From Methanomicrobia archaeon (GTDB lineage: Archaea; Halobacteriota; Bog-38; Methanoflorentales; Methanoflorentaceae), in the NCBI GenBank assembly GCA_015661395.1, contig JACWML010000011.1:1-38801 (forward strand): a DNA stretch of 38,801 nt. Reading direction: 5' to 3'. Made by a program: the position numbers and the translations under genes. Below, one piece after another: positions 8,183 to 16,099 of the stretch (position 1 is the first letter of the stretch; the number at the start of each line of letters is the position of its first letter). Below the pieces are notes generated by a model. It saw only the letters and a program-made list of their open reading frames with translations, did no database searches and was not told where the DNA came from.

Positions 8183-8596
8183 ATGGCAATTGATATACGA
8201 GCACTTGCCACAGCGAACCTGGTTGTTCAGCTCGTGGTCATCGCGCTTGTCCTAGGCGCTGTTTATCTTGCGCGTAGGGGAAGAGTAATACGACACTGCA
8301 CTATCGTGCGAGGAGCCGTTGTCGTCCAAATCATTACGATATTGGCAGTGATGCTCCCCTCGCTTCTCGGGTACGTCGGAAACGTTCCGCCAATTCCCTT
8401 CCTGTACCCTGAGCTCCTCATCCATCACATTTTGGGGCTTGTGCTGATCGCGATCTTCATCTACGTCAACCTCGAAGTCGGACGCGTCATCCGGCCCGTC
8501 GTGAAACGCAAGAACGCCATGCGGGCTGCCCTCGGCGTATGGCTGATCGCCATCGCTCTCGGCATTAACATTTATCTCACAGTCTACTACGCGTGA
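8183..8596 (+). CDS. four-helix membrane protein, DUF420-like
   Basis: 137 residues with four strong hydrophobic segments (about 8-28, 44-64, 80-98, 112-132). A His pair in LLIHHILGLVL and a histidine near helix 2 (RHCTIVRG) resemble DUF420/cytochrome b561-like small membrane proteins, but I cannot confirm heme binding. The start is well supported by GGGAGGGG ahead of the ATG. It precedes the three overlapping genes 8661-10897 by 64 bp and may be co-transcribed with them. Confidence 0.8.
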   Translation: MAIDIRALATANLVVQLVVIALVLGAVYLARRGRVIRHCTIVRGAVVVQIITILAVMLPSLLGYVGNVPPIPFLYPELLIHHILGLVLIAIFIYVNLEVGRVIRPVVKRKNAMRAALGVWLIAIALGINIYLTVYYA

Positions 8597-8660
8597 CGCG
8601 GATCATGACCAGACGGCAGAATCCAAGCTCAAAGCTCGAGCTTGATCACGAGGATTTAAC

Positions 8661-9203
8661 GTGCTAAACGACGGTGTCCCTTCTTTGGCGCACACGGCGC
8701 TGTCAGAGCGTTTATGCATTTCGCTTACGGCGCCTGAAAGCGATGGTATCTATCCAACAAGCAAAATGCAAAAAGGGCCAGTGCTCGTACGTGGATCTGC
8801 TGACTTGTCTGGAAAAGGCGTCGGGCTAGGCGTGCCTGTAGCGAAATTCGCCCATCGTGTCGTTTTTCCGGGAAAAGCGTGTATAGTCGAGCAACGAGAG
8901 GATAATCACCTATGTACGTGGGTTGTGGACTACGAGCTCAACGTAGAAGAGCGCGTAACATTCAAAAGTGGTAAGAGCATTCGGAATGAGAGCTTCTACC
9001 GGCTTAAGGAACGGTTTGCAGGCCTGCACAAGGCAATCCCTATCTCACGCGGTCTTGTAGAGCGCGGCAACCGAGCGCTCCGATTAACATGGGGACTGAC
9101 CACGACGTTCGAAACGACGCCTTCTGCTGGAGGCGCACGCGTTAGTTACGCCGTCGACCGCCGCGAAGGCGTACTCCACGTAAGTGTTGAGCGAGCCGCT
9201 TGA
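8661..9203 (+). CDS. unknown beta-rich protein, first gene of an overlapping trio
   Basis: 180 residues from GTG at 8661, with AGGA about 8 bp upstream. There is no signal peptide. The pattern of short strands (ACIVEQREDNHLCTWVVDYE, RALRLTWGLTTTFE, ARVSYAVDRREGVLHVSV) suggests a lipocalin-like or similar beta-barrel. The stop TGA overlaps the TTG start of the next gene, so both proteins are probably made in fixed ratio. Read together, the two products look as if they could be one protein of about 285 residues split by a -1 shift. Family not recognised. The link to the B12 radical SAM gene suggests a role in substrate binding or a later step. Confidence 0.6.
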   Translation: MLNDGVPSLAHTALSERLCISLTAPESDGIYPTSKMQKGPVLVRGSADLSGKGVGLGVPVAKFAHRVVFPGKACIVEQREDNHLCTWVVDYELNVEERVTFKSGKSIRNESFYRLKERFAGLHKAIPISRGLVERGNRALRLTWGLTTTFETTPSAGGARVSYAVDRREGVLHVSVERAA

Positions 9204-9517
9204 ACAAGACCGGATACACGGAAATGATCCTCCTTAACGAGCAAGACGGGAGCCTCTTCGATCGCTACAGCGATGCTAACGGCGTAGAGCTCGTCGGTAA
9301 GGCAATTGGCACCTGGGAAGAGACCGGTGCTGACTACGTAACGCTCACGGACTCCCGTCATAACATCACCCTCGCTCTTCGGAGCGTCGCTCAATCGACG
9401 ATGTATCGGGGGAGGGAAGTGGCGCGAGGACGGCTCTCCTGGACGGGCATCGCCTACGTCATCCCGCCACGCTGCGTCGACTTTGACTATGATGTCGCGA
9501 TTCGCGAGGGAATATGA
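9200..9517 (+). CDS. unknown beta-rich protein, second gene of the trio
   Basis: 105 residues from TTG at 9200, overlapping the previous stop (TTGA), and itself overlapped by the ATG of the radical SAM gene (ATGA at 9514-9517). Strands include EMILLNEQDGSLFDRY, GKAIGTWEETGADYVTLTD and the ending IPPRCVDFDYDVAI. It looks like the continuation of the beta-sheet protein encoded just upstream. Either it is a second subunit made by re-initiation, or the upstream gene is frameshifted. Function unknown. Confidence 0.6.
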   Translation: MNKTGYTEMILLNEQDGSLFDRYSDANGVELVGKAIGTWEETGADYVTLTDSRHNITLALRSVAQSTMYRGREVARGRLSWTGIAYVIPPRCVDFDYDVAIREGI

Positions 9518-10897
9518 CGCGCGTTCTCCTCATTTATCCGTATTTCAAAACCCAAGAACAGTCGGTCGATATTTCGTTTCCCCCCACTGGGGATCTGTTA
9601 CGTTGCCGCAAGTCTGCAGCACGCCGGACACGATGTTGAGATTCTGGATTGCACTTTCACGACGCGGAAAGCAGCGCTTGAACAGGCAGCGCGTGCTGAC
9701 GCAGAAGTGGTTGGGATTTACAGTATGATCACGATGAGAGAAGAGAGCATTTTGTTCGCACAGCATCTGCGCTCGCGCACAAAGCTGCTCGTGGCAGGTG
9801 GTCCTCTCCCGTCGTGTGATTCTACGGCGTTCTTGGATGACTTTGACGTGGTTGTGGTCGGGGAGGGAGATCGCACCATGGTCGATCTCGTGCGTGCATA
9901 TACTACGGGCGACGCCCTTGCTGAAGTCGCCGGGATCACATACCGTAACAGCCGGGAAGGGGAGCGGGACGCTCGTAGTCATCATGGCCGCGTCGTAGTA
10001 ACCTCGTCGCGCCCACTGGCAACGAATCTTGATGATCTGTTTTTTCCAGCGTGTGAGCTGCTCCCCAACGAGCAGTATATCGAGTACGGACGTCAGAAGT
10101 TCGGATATAGCAAGACCTCAGTGATTACGACGCGGGGGTGCCCTTTTCGGTGCGAATTCTGCAGTAACGCCGTCTTTGGGGTTTCGTATCGGGAACGGTC
10201 AGCTGTAAACGTCGTTGACGAAGTTGAACAAGTACTTTCGTTGGGCTACGATTACATCCACTTCGCTGACGACGTCTTTACGTTCAACGGAGAACGTTTG
10301 ATCGAGATATGTGACGAAATCAAACGCCGAGGCTTATCTTTCGCCTGGGAATGCCTGGGCAGGGTCGATTCGATGAGCGACGAGATCGCGTCGGCGATGA
10401 AGAATGCAGGTTGCCGCCGTGTTTTCTTTGGTATAGAATCGGGCAATGATGATATTTTGAAGCTCATGAACAAGCACATTACCGTTAGGCAAGCACGGTC
10501 TGCGGTAACTTCTGCGCGCGAGGCGGGACTCAATGTCGGCGCATTCTTCATCGTGTGTTATCCGGGAGAGATGAACGAAACAGTGCTTGACACGCTTCGA
10601 TTTGCCTCCTCGCTCCCGCTCGATTACCTCTCTTTCACCATGCCGTATCCACTACCGAATACGCCACTCCACGAAAGAATAAAGGAGCGAATCAATAAAT
10701 CGTGGAGGCCTCCCGAAAGCGGTTTCCTAGAGCACATTTGCATCTTTGATGCGGATTTCTCGGAGACTAAGATGAAGTTCGCTATCGTCAAGGGCCAGAT
10801 TAGCTTCTTGCTGAAAAGGAGGCTTGGAAAAAGCGCATACGTAGTGGTAAGACCATTCGAGGCAATAACGGACTTCCTGTTCCAGCGCGTGAAGTGA
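9514..10897 (+). CDS. B12-binding radical SAM protein, interrupted by a +1 frameshift
   Basis: The first frame starts at ATG 9514 (TRVLLIYPYFKTQEQ). It leaves the true frame at a run of six C (9580-9585); with five C it continues into PLGICYVAASLQHAGHDVEI, the usual opening of BchE-type B12-binding domains. Corrected, the protein has about 460 residues, normal for the family: a Rossmann domain (1-140) without the B12-ligating DxHxxG, then the radical SAM barrel with CPFRCEFC (Cys209, 213, 216), YIHFADDVFTFN and FFGIESGNDDILKLMNK. Such enzymes methylate or rearrange unreactive carbons. As sequenced, only 9707-10897 would be read in the main frame. The start overlaps the preceding gene (ATGA). 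The substrate is unknown. Confidence 0.88.
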
Positions 10898-11063
10898 TCT
10901 CAAGCGCAATGCTACCACACCAAAGTCTCTTGGAGATGCAGTGCGCATCCGCTCATCTCGAGTTACTGTCGAGGACGATTCGGTGTTTTGCAGGCAACTT
11001 ATGCTTAGTCGCGGACGCCAAATAATAATGATTAAGTGTTGAGCGCCGACCTACTCCACTATT

Positions 11064-11159
11064 ATGTTTGCCACCGAACGCTACGTAGATCTTTTTACTG
11101 ATGATGTGGTGCGGAAACACGAGCTGCCGGAGGTTCACCGCAGCAAGACGATAGGATGA
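11064..11159 (+). CDS. possible 31-residue ORF in the 10898-11190 gap
   Basis: An ATG-to-TGA frame reads MFATERYVDLFTDDVVRK and then HELPEVHRSKTIG, a composition that looks coded, but there is no Shine-Dalgarno and no relative to compare. The rest of the 293-bp gap shows nothing else I can support. Confidence 0.25.
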   Translation: MFATERYVDLFTDDVVRKHELPEVHRSKTIG

Positions 11160-11166
11160 AGTATAC

Positions 11167-11175
11167 GCTTATACC
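11167..11175 (+). promoter_or_regulatory. TATA-like box for the CDF gene
   Basis: TATACGCTTATACC spans this site about 20-25 bp before the tandem GTG-ATG start at 11191/11194. With the usual archaeal spacing, transcription would begin at or next to the start codon, giving a leaderless mRNA. No Shine-Dalgarno is present, which agrees. Confidence 0.4.
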
Positions 11176-11190
11176 AACATTGGCAGATTT

Positions 11191-12084
11191 GTGATGAGCA
11201 TTGACCCACCCTCTTCAAGCAGAGAACTCAGGGCACTGCAGCTCGCAGTGGGCGTCTATGTGTTTGTGTTTGCCATCAAACTCGTAGCGTACTTCTTGAC
11301 CGGCGTTCTCGCGCTTCTCGCTGAGAGCGTGCACTCGCTTACCGATCTCGTCATGGCGACATTCATCGTGCTGGCGTTCGTATACTCCCGCAAGACTGCC
11401 GACGAAGCACACCAGTATGGCCACGCACGTGCCCAGAACGTTGCCGCACTCGTGGCAGCGACCCTGTTCATTTCATTCACGAGCGTCCAGCTGTACGAAG
11501 AGGCGTTCAACCAGCTCGTCGGTCAGGTTCCAAACACCTATCAGCACCTGCCGCTCGCAATCGGCATCGTCGTGCTGTCAATGGTTGCGGAGGCGACACC
11601 GCTGATCGGGTTGTTCAGACACACTTACCGTGGGCCCGCGGCCACCGCCCAACTCACCGATTTGATAAACGATGAGCTCGCTCTTCTCGCGGTGCTCATT
11701 GGCACCATATTCCTAATCCTGGGATACCCCATCGCTGATCCGATCGCCGTAATCATCGTCGCCACTATTATCGCCGCGAGTGGAGTTGTCCTCCTGCTTC
11801 ACAACGCATCATATCTGCTCGGGCGTTCCCCCGATGCCGCCTTCCTGGCGCGCGCAGCAGACATTGCGCAAGCGGTGAACGGCGTTAGGCAGGTGCACGA
11901 GCTCCGCGGCGAGTACATCGGCCCCGGAATGGTGCACCTCGAGATGCACGTGGCCGTAGCACCAGCCACATCTATCGAGGACGCAGATCGGATCGCTGAC
12001 GAGGTAGAAAGTCGTCTCGCGACCGATGGTGGGTGCCAGTATTGCACGGTTCACGCTGAGCCTGACCGTCCGCACGTCTCATAG
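11191..12084 (+). CDS. cation diffusion facilitator (CDF) family metal transporter
   Basis: 297 residues: six transmembrane helices, then a cytosolic ferredoxin-like domain from about residue 210. CDF landmarks are LLAESVHSLTDL (His48 and Asp52 at the helix 2 metal site), the DEAHQYGHARAQNVAAL loop, and the dimerising C-terminal domain with HELRGEYIGPGMVHLEMHV. Helix 5 carries TDLINDELALLAVLIG, where canonical members have H/D-x3-D; here the spacing is D-x3-D. The family exports Zn, Mn, Fe or other divalent ions in exchange for protons. GTG at 11191 and ATG at 11194 are alternative starts. A short hairpin follows the gene. Confidence 0.93.
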   Translation: MMSIDPPSSSRELRALQLAVGVYVFVFAIKLVAYFLTGVLALLAESVHSLTDLVMATFIVLAFVYSRKTADEAHQYGHARAQNVAALVAATLFISFTSVQLYEEAFNQLVGQVPNTYQHLPLAIGIVVLSMVAEATPLIGLFRHTYRGPAATAQLTDLINDELALLAVLIGTIFLILGYPIADPIAVIIVATIIAASGVVLLLHNASYLLGRSPDAAFLARAADIAQAVNGVRQVHELRGEYIGPGMVHLEMHVAVAPATSIEDADRIADEVESRLATDGGCQYCTVHAEPDRPHVS

Positions 12085-12149
12085 GAATTTGCCTTGCAGG
12101 TGAGCAGCTACGGAGACTTTTCACGGTCAGATTAGGCTCAAATGAAGGA

Positions 12150-12167
12150 GACGCGTCGTCACGCGTC
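12150..12167 (+). terminator. short hairpin after the CDF gene
   Basis: GACGCGT and ACGCGTC form a perfect 7-bp stem with a CGTC loop, followed by CTCGTTTATATG. It lies 65 bp after the CDF stop and before the convergent gene at 12266. A terminator role is a guess. Confidence 0.35.
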
Positions 12168-12265
12168 CTCGTTTATATGTGTATGTTTAGAGAGTAGCGC
12201 TCTGTTAGCGCATATGTGAGGCAGCGCCCTTCACGGAGAGAAAAGAAAAATTTTTTAAGCGTGTC

Positions 12266-12682
12266 CTAAACAATCCGTTTCAAACTTTCATCGATAGCTC
12301 TACAGGACGTCTCTAGCGCGTGTGCCTCCGTTTTCGAGAGCTTTTCCGATGCCTCCCGGAACCGTGTAGCAAGCTCGTAAACCTCCTGGAACCGTGTAGC
12401 AAGCTCGTAAAAGTTGTTCGCACTAAGCATCGCGTAAGCCGCAACGCTCCGCTGACGAGAGACCTCCTTTGGGGAAAGCGCAAATCGCTCAAACATGTCT
12501 TCGATGATCCTTCGGAGCTCGTACACCTCGTCGTGAATCGCCGCACGCCTCTGCACGGGCACATCATCGCGAACGATCTCGCGGAAGTCTGAGAGTTGTT
12601 CGAGGATGGCTTCAATTCTACTCAGGTTATCAAGTGCCACGTGCAGGGTCGCGGCAACGCTCATCTTCTGGTGTTCTTTCAC
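12266..12682 (-). CDS. hypothetical coiled-coil protein
   Basis: 138 residues when started at GTG 12682, which has GGAAGG 6 bp upstream. The frame also contains a TTG at 12709 overlapping the previous stop, and an ATG at 12664. The product is almost entirely helical with heptad-like spacing (LHVALDNLSRIEAILEQL, HDEVYELRRIIEDMFER, EASEKLSKTEAHALET). An in-frame tandem duplication gives FYELATRFQEV followed by YELATRFREA. There are no membrane segments. It lies immediately after the prenyltransferase-repeat gene and is probably co-transcribed. Function unknown. Confidence 0.75.
   Translation of the reverse strand: MKEHQKMSVAATLHVALDNLSRIEAILEQLSDFREIVRDDVPVQRRAAIHDEVYELRRIIEDMFERFALSPKEVSRQRSVAAYAMLSANNFYELATRFQEVYELATRFREASEKLSKTEAHALETSCRAIDESLKRIV
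12358..12417. repeat. tandem duplication of 30 bp inside the coiled-coil gene
   Basis: Two adjacent 30-bp units begin GGAACCGTGTAGCAAGCTCG and share their first 24 bases exactly. The period is a multiple of three, so the frame is kept and ten residues are duplicated. The near-identity suggests a recent event. Confidence 0.9.
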
Positions 12683-12705
12683 AGTATCCCTTCCAATAAC
12701 TGAGC

Positions 12706-13557
12706 TCAACGAGCCTTGAGCGCGTAGTAGGCGTTCTCGAGGCTCGAGATGCCTGAATCGGCAGCCCGCCGAAACCCGCCGTTGGCGTTCTGGAGCTGGC
12801 CGATGAAGCTAGCGGTCTCCTGTGGGTAGCGCGGGCGCTCATTCACCGCCCGTATAATGGAGAGCCCGCGGTGGATCTCATCAAGGTAGTTGGGCGTATT
12901 CATAGGCGTCTGCGAGAATCCTCCCGTCTTCCACTCGCATCGCCGTATCCACTGGGAGACACCTGCGAGGCAGTCTGACGGGGAGAAGGAGAGCGCCTGT
13001 ACTGCGTTGTGCGTCGAATAGATCGATGCGTGGTCAACGCCGAATCCTCCCTCAGGACGCTTGTACTGACGTACCGCTTCAACGAGTTCAGTCTTAACCT
13101 CTGACGAGGGTTCTTCGTGCCGGAGGGCGAGAATCGCAACGGCCCTCGCCAGAGATTGAAGGAAGGAGTTACTGAGCTCGTAATAGGGCTTTTGGGTGAT
13201 ACTGAGCATACGCTTCAACTAGCTGTGCAGAAAGTCGTTCGGATCGAAGAGCGGCGGCACCCCCAAGAGATCGAGTGCGCGGAGAACGTAATCTGCGCTG
13301 TACATGCTCTGGAAGGAGCCATCGCTGCCTTGGCGTTGTTGCAGGAAGTCTGCCGTCAGCTCAGGCTCCGGCACGGGTCGATTAAGCGCGGTGGGCACGT
13401 ACGCTGCGCAGAAGGTGTCAGCTGCGTTCGACTCGTTGAGGCGATAGAAGCAGTATCCGCCGTCATCGCTCCGCGTGCTCTTGACGTATCCGACGAGCTG
13501 GGGCACGTCAAACCGCAACAGTTTCTCGTTCGCTCCAATCACTGGCATTGCCTTCAT
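12706..13557 (-). CDS. prenyltransferase/terpene-cyclase-repeat protein with one in-frame TAG
   Basis: Two ORFs (13557-13219 and 13218-12706) are in the same frame, separated only by TAG at 13219-13221. Together they give 283 residues, the size of archaeal prenyltransferase-beta/squalene-cyclase repeat proteins. Both halves carry repeats of the alpha-alpha barrel: SDDGGYCFYRLNESNAADT, GSDGSFQSMYSADYVLRAL, PEGGFGVDHASIYSTHNAV, KTGGFSQTPMNTPNYLDEI and NANGGFRRAADSGISSLENA. The TAG is residue 113, at a repeat boundary after FDPNDFLHS. It could be pyrrolysine, read-through, a nonsense mutation or a sequencing error; no other damage is seen. The second half has only a TTG abutting the TAG as a start. 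Catalytic function is unproven. Confidence 0.75.
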
Positions 13558-13856
13558 CCAGCGAGTTCACCCCGTGGATGACGGACGACGAGACGCGACT
13601 AAAATTTCGAGTAAAATAGCGGTACCCACGAGCAATGGGGTTGCATCAGGATACACGGTGACTCCCTCCGTCAGGTTGCGAATTTGGTAGGAGTCATCAG
13701 CCTTATGCTATTACGGTGAACTCCATCACCCGTGCATGGCACATACTTATGTTCTTACATAGCTATTGCGGCACGTCATACTCCTTACAAAGCATAGCGT
13801 CGCAATTAGGTCTGAGTTTTATGAGCGGCAAACTCGTCAGTCTGACGGTCGCCCTT

Positions 13857-14045
13857 TACCTACTGTCCTTATAGATTTCGAGCACAGAAATCGCCAGCTT
13901 TTCCGCGTCATGTGTGCACATCACCTGTTGCAACACTTCAAGGATCTTGCGGAGAGGTGGCTCCGCAGCCTCGTTCATGTCTAGGCGCTGACGTGGCCGA
14001 GCCAAAATCGAGGTAACAAACGCAGTGAGGATGTGGGCAAGCTAA
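13857..14045 (-). pseudogene. decayed copy B of the dispersed unknown family
   Basis: Minus-strand translation gives LAHILTAFVTSILARPR, then QRLDMNEAAEPPLRKI, then VLQQVMCTHDAEKLAISVLE, ending near IYKDSR. This is the C-terminal half of the same protein as copies A, C and D. The 5' half (the GRAKRL and FALEL part) is missing, and no start is present. The flanks (13558-13856 and 14046-14158) show nothing I can support. Confidence 0.7.
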
Positions 14046-14158
14046 GTGCTGTGATACGAACCAGTTACAGCAACATTTATGTCGAAGCGGCATAAACTAA
14101 GTTGTTTATCTAAACGGTGGCAGCAGGCAGTCATAGCAGATTGCGCGACAGGCCCACA

Positions 14159-14302
14159 ATGAGCCGGAACTACAAGCCTAAAAAGTGTAAGCGGTGCGGC
14201 GCTGTTTTTAATCCACGTAGTTCAGCGGCTAAGTGGTGTAGGGCGTGCCGACCGCTGATCACAGTTGAGCAACGCAAGAAATACCACGAGCGGTCTCTGT
14301 AA
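14159..14302 (+). CDS. small zinc-finger protein, 47 residues
   Basis: ATG at 14159 to TAA. The sequence is basic and holds two cysteine pairs, CKRCGAVFNPRSS then KWCRAC, a C-x2-C...C-x2-C zinc ribbon. Similar short proteins occur in phage and archaeal accessory regions, sometimes near restriction or nuclease genes. No Shine-Dalgarno is obvious. A further open frame of 39 codons follows in the same frame directly after the stop. Confidence 0.6.
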   Translation: MSRNYKPKKCKRCGAVFNPRSSAAKWCRACRPLITVEQRKKYHERSL

Positions 14303-14422
14303 ATGAACCTGAGACACGAGAAGTTCAAAAACTATAGTTCAGACCGCAGTCTCAAGATGGAGCAGAGCGGCAATTACGCGGTCAAGCCTTATGAAGTGCT
14401 CTGTCGCGCTGCCATGCCGTAA
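14303..14422 (+). CDS. small ORF directly after the zinc-finger gene
   Basis: The ATG abuts the previous TAA (TAAATG) in the same frame. The 39-residue product is basic (LRHEKFKNYSSDRSLKM, then YAVKPYEVLCRAAMP). It may be a coupled small gene or an old C-terminal extension cut off by the TAA. No homologue is recognised. Confidence 0.3.
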   Translation: MNLRHEKFKNYSSDRSLKMEQSGNYAVKPYEVLCRAAMP

Positions 14423-14449
14423 AAACTAGAAAAAAGGGGGCGCGCCATT

Positions 14450-14680
14450 TCAGCGCTTTAGCCCCTCAAGTCGCCTGTTCACCTTTTCGAGATGGGTATT
14501 GAGGGCGTCTCTATATTCTTCCAGCATTTTGATTTCTTCATCAACATCCATCAATGGCACCGGGGGTTCCATGCTCATTCCCATGCCCATCCCGTGCCCG
14601 TGGTGCCCGTGATGGTGATGCGTTCCGCAGTTGCAGCCACAACCGCAACCCTCAAATGAACAACTATTTTGTCCGCACAT
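14450..14680 (-). CDS. DUF5320-like small metal-binding protein
   Basis: 76 residues. The N-terminus is extremely Cys/His/Gly/Met-rich (CGCGCNCGTHHHHGHHGHG, then GMGMGMSM) and should bind metal; the C-terminus is an amphipathic helix with heptads (DEEIKMLEEYRDALNTHLEK). This layout matches the DUF5320 type often found beside PadR regulators in archaea. The start has AGGAGGTGAAC upstream. It follows the padR gene by 21 bp in one operon. It may sense or buffer metal or redox state for the regulator, which is inference. Confidence 0.8.
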   Translation of the reverse strand: MCGQNSCSFEGCGCGCNCGTHHHHGHHGHGMGMGMSMEPPVPLMDVDEEIKMLEEYRDALNTHLEKVNRRLEGLKR

Positions 14681-14701
14681 GTATCGTTCACCTCCTTTGC
14701 A

Positions 14702-15067
14702 CTACGGCGTAAAACGCCGTTCGTAGAACTCTATTAGATCATCAAAGAGTTGTTTTCTCCGTACCATCGTGCCCAGCCCCGCCTTCAGGAAAGCAGCACC
14801 CTTCTCGGTTACCGTATACACCCTCCTATCGGGGCCGGAATCTCCCTTCTCCCACGTCGATGCAAGTAATCCCTTCTGCTCCATCCGCCGTAATACGGTG
14901 TAGATGCTTCCCGGCTCGAGCTTGTGACAGCCGCAGCTTCGTTCGTCAATCTCGCTGAGGAGTTGATACCCGTATGTAGGGGTTTCATAGAGAACTCGGA
15001 GGATGAGGAACTGTATCCAGCTCCGTTCTGGATATTGCCAACAGTTGCAGTTGCCTTGATTGCACAT
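14702..15067 (-). CDS. PadR-family transcriptional regulator
   Basis: 121 residues with the PadR winged helix: FLILRVLYETPTYGYQLLSE, LEPGSIYTVLRRMEQKGLL, GPDRRVYTVTEKGAAFL, then a short C-terminal dimerising helix. The N-terminus holds CNQGNCNCW and a later SCGCHK, so cysteine-based metal or redox sensing is plausible. It is the first gene of an operon with the Cys/His-rich protein at 14450. A palindrome overlapping TATA boxes lies 40-62 bp upstream, suggesting autoregulation. No other PadR target is visible, though tbp is divergently placed. Confidence 0.92.
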   Translation of the reverse strand: MCNQGNCNCWQYPERSWIQFLILRVLYETPTYGYQLLSEIDERSCGCHKLEPGSIYTVLRRMEQKGLLASTWEKGDSGPDRRVYTVTEKGAAFLKAGLGTMVRRKQLFDDLIEFYERRFTP

Positions 15068-15093
15068 TGTAATTGTGAACTCTGAGTATGCTA

Positions 15094-15129
15094 CAATGCT
15101 ATATACAACAATGTTATATAAGCATTGTT
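15094..15129 (-). promoter_or_regulatory. TATA boxes with palindromic operator for padR
   Basis: AACAATG (15107-15113), TTATATAAG and CATTGTT (15123-15129) form a 23-bp near-perfect palindrome around a TATA box. A further ACAATG with CTATATA lies next to it (15094-15105). Binding of a dimeric regulator here would block TBP access, so this is a strong candidate PadR autoregulatory site. Confidence 0.6.
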
Positions 15130-15274
15130 AGATGTGTTATGCGCATAGGGTTAAAGAGATGGAACGAGAACGTGACGAAGTCATTACAGTTAACAGATTA
15201 ACAAAGCGATTCGAACTTCCTTCTCTTTCGACGTATCAAACGCGCGCAGCTCTCTATGCTCTCCAGCTTAAGCC

Positions 15275-15282
15275 TTTATAAA
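15275..15282 (+). promoter_or_regulatory. TATA box of the tbp gene
   Basis: TTTATAAA lies 23-30 bp before the ATG at 15305. With normal archaeal spacing, transcription starts next to the start codon, leaving at most a very short leader. Confidence 0.6.
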
Positions 15283-15304
15283 CCAACAGGGAAGAAGGAA
15301 GCGT

Positions 15305-15865
15305 ATGGTTGAACCACGGGACAGTATTAAAATTGTAAATGTGGTTGCATCCACCGGCATTGGACAAGAAATAAACCTCAAGCAAGTAACGCTTGGGTTA
15401 GAAGGCGCAGATTACGATCCTAAACGGTTTCCGGGCGTCGTTTACCGCACGAAGGACCCGAAGACGGCCGCATTACTCTTTCGGTCGGGAAAAATTGTCT
15501 GCACGGGTGCAAAGAGCATAGATGAGGCTCATGAAGGCATTGAAAACGTATTTCAAAGTCTACGAAATATCGGGATCGACGTGAAGGGGACGCCGGAGAT
15601 CAAGGTGCAAAACATCGTCGCGTCAGCGGATCTTCACTCAGTGTTAAATTTGAATGCAATTGCCACCGGTCTCGGGCTTGAGAACATTGAGTACGAACCC
15701 GAACAGTTTCCCGGCCTCGTGTACCGGTTATCGGAGCCTAAAGTGGTGATTCTTTTGTTTGGTTCCGGCAAACTTGTCGTCACGGGCGGGAAAAAGCCCG
15801 AAGATATGGTCAATGCGGTCGATCGAATCGTTGAGGAGCTAAACAGCTTAAGCCTTTTACGCTGA
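15305..15865 (+). CDS. tbp: TATA-box-binding protein
   Basis: 186 residues made of two imperfect repeats of about 90, the saddle-shaped archaeal TBP. Repeat 1: IVNVVASTGIGQEINLKQV, FPGVVYRTKDPKTAALLF, GKIVCTGAKS. Repeat 2: VQNIVASADLHSVLNLNAI, FPGLVYRLSEPKVVILLF, GKLVVTGGKK. It recognises promoter TATA boxes and recruits TFB and RNA polymerase. The length and both FPG..YR motifs are intact. It is transcribed alone from a clear TATA box and divergently from padR. One of the best markers that the window is archaeal. Confidence 0.98.
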   Translation: MVEPRDSIKIVNVVASTGIGQEINLKQVTLGLEGADYDPKRFPGVVYRTKDPKTAALLFRSGKIVCTGAKSIDEAHEGIENVFQSLRNIGIDVKGTPEIKVQNIVASADLHSVLNLNAIATGLGLENIEYEPEQFPGLVYRLSEPKVVILLFGSGKLVVTGGKKPEDMVNAVDRIVEELNSLSLLR

Positions 15866-16099
15866 ATGATACTCCCTGAATCAGAGCGCTCAAAGGCACC
15901 GATTGTATCTGCCGAGCTTGAGAGTAAGGGTGTTCAGTATGTGCGCGCCTAGTAAACGGATGATGATACTAGCGGCATTTTGGATCCCCAATTTCAGCGA
16001 TTGAGGCCCTCGCAATGCTCCTTCTGCTGGCCGCTTAAAGTACTTGTGGGTTAGCTCGTGCACGCGACGGAATCTCATAACTTTGAACTTCGCACTTCG
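15866..16099. other. intergenic region after tbp
   Basis: No supported gene. A minus-strand ORF at 15890-16078 (62 codons, MRFRRVHELTHKYF) has no Shine-Dalgarno and no recognised relative; it may be another relic. Confidence 0.4.

Noticed and set aside
15890-16078. 62-codon minus-strand ORF after tbp
   Set aside because: No Shine-Dalgarno, no recognised family, and no sign of codon-level structure.
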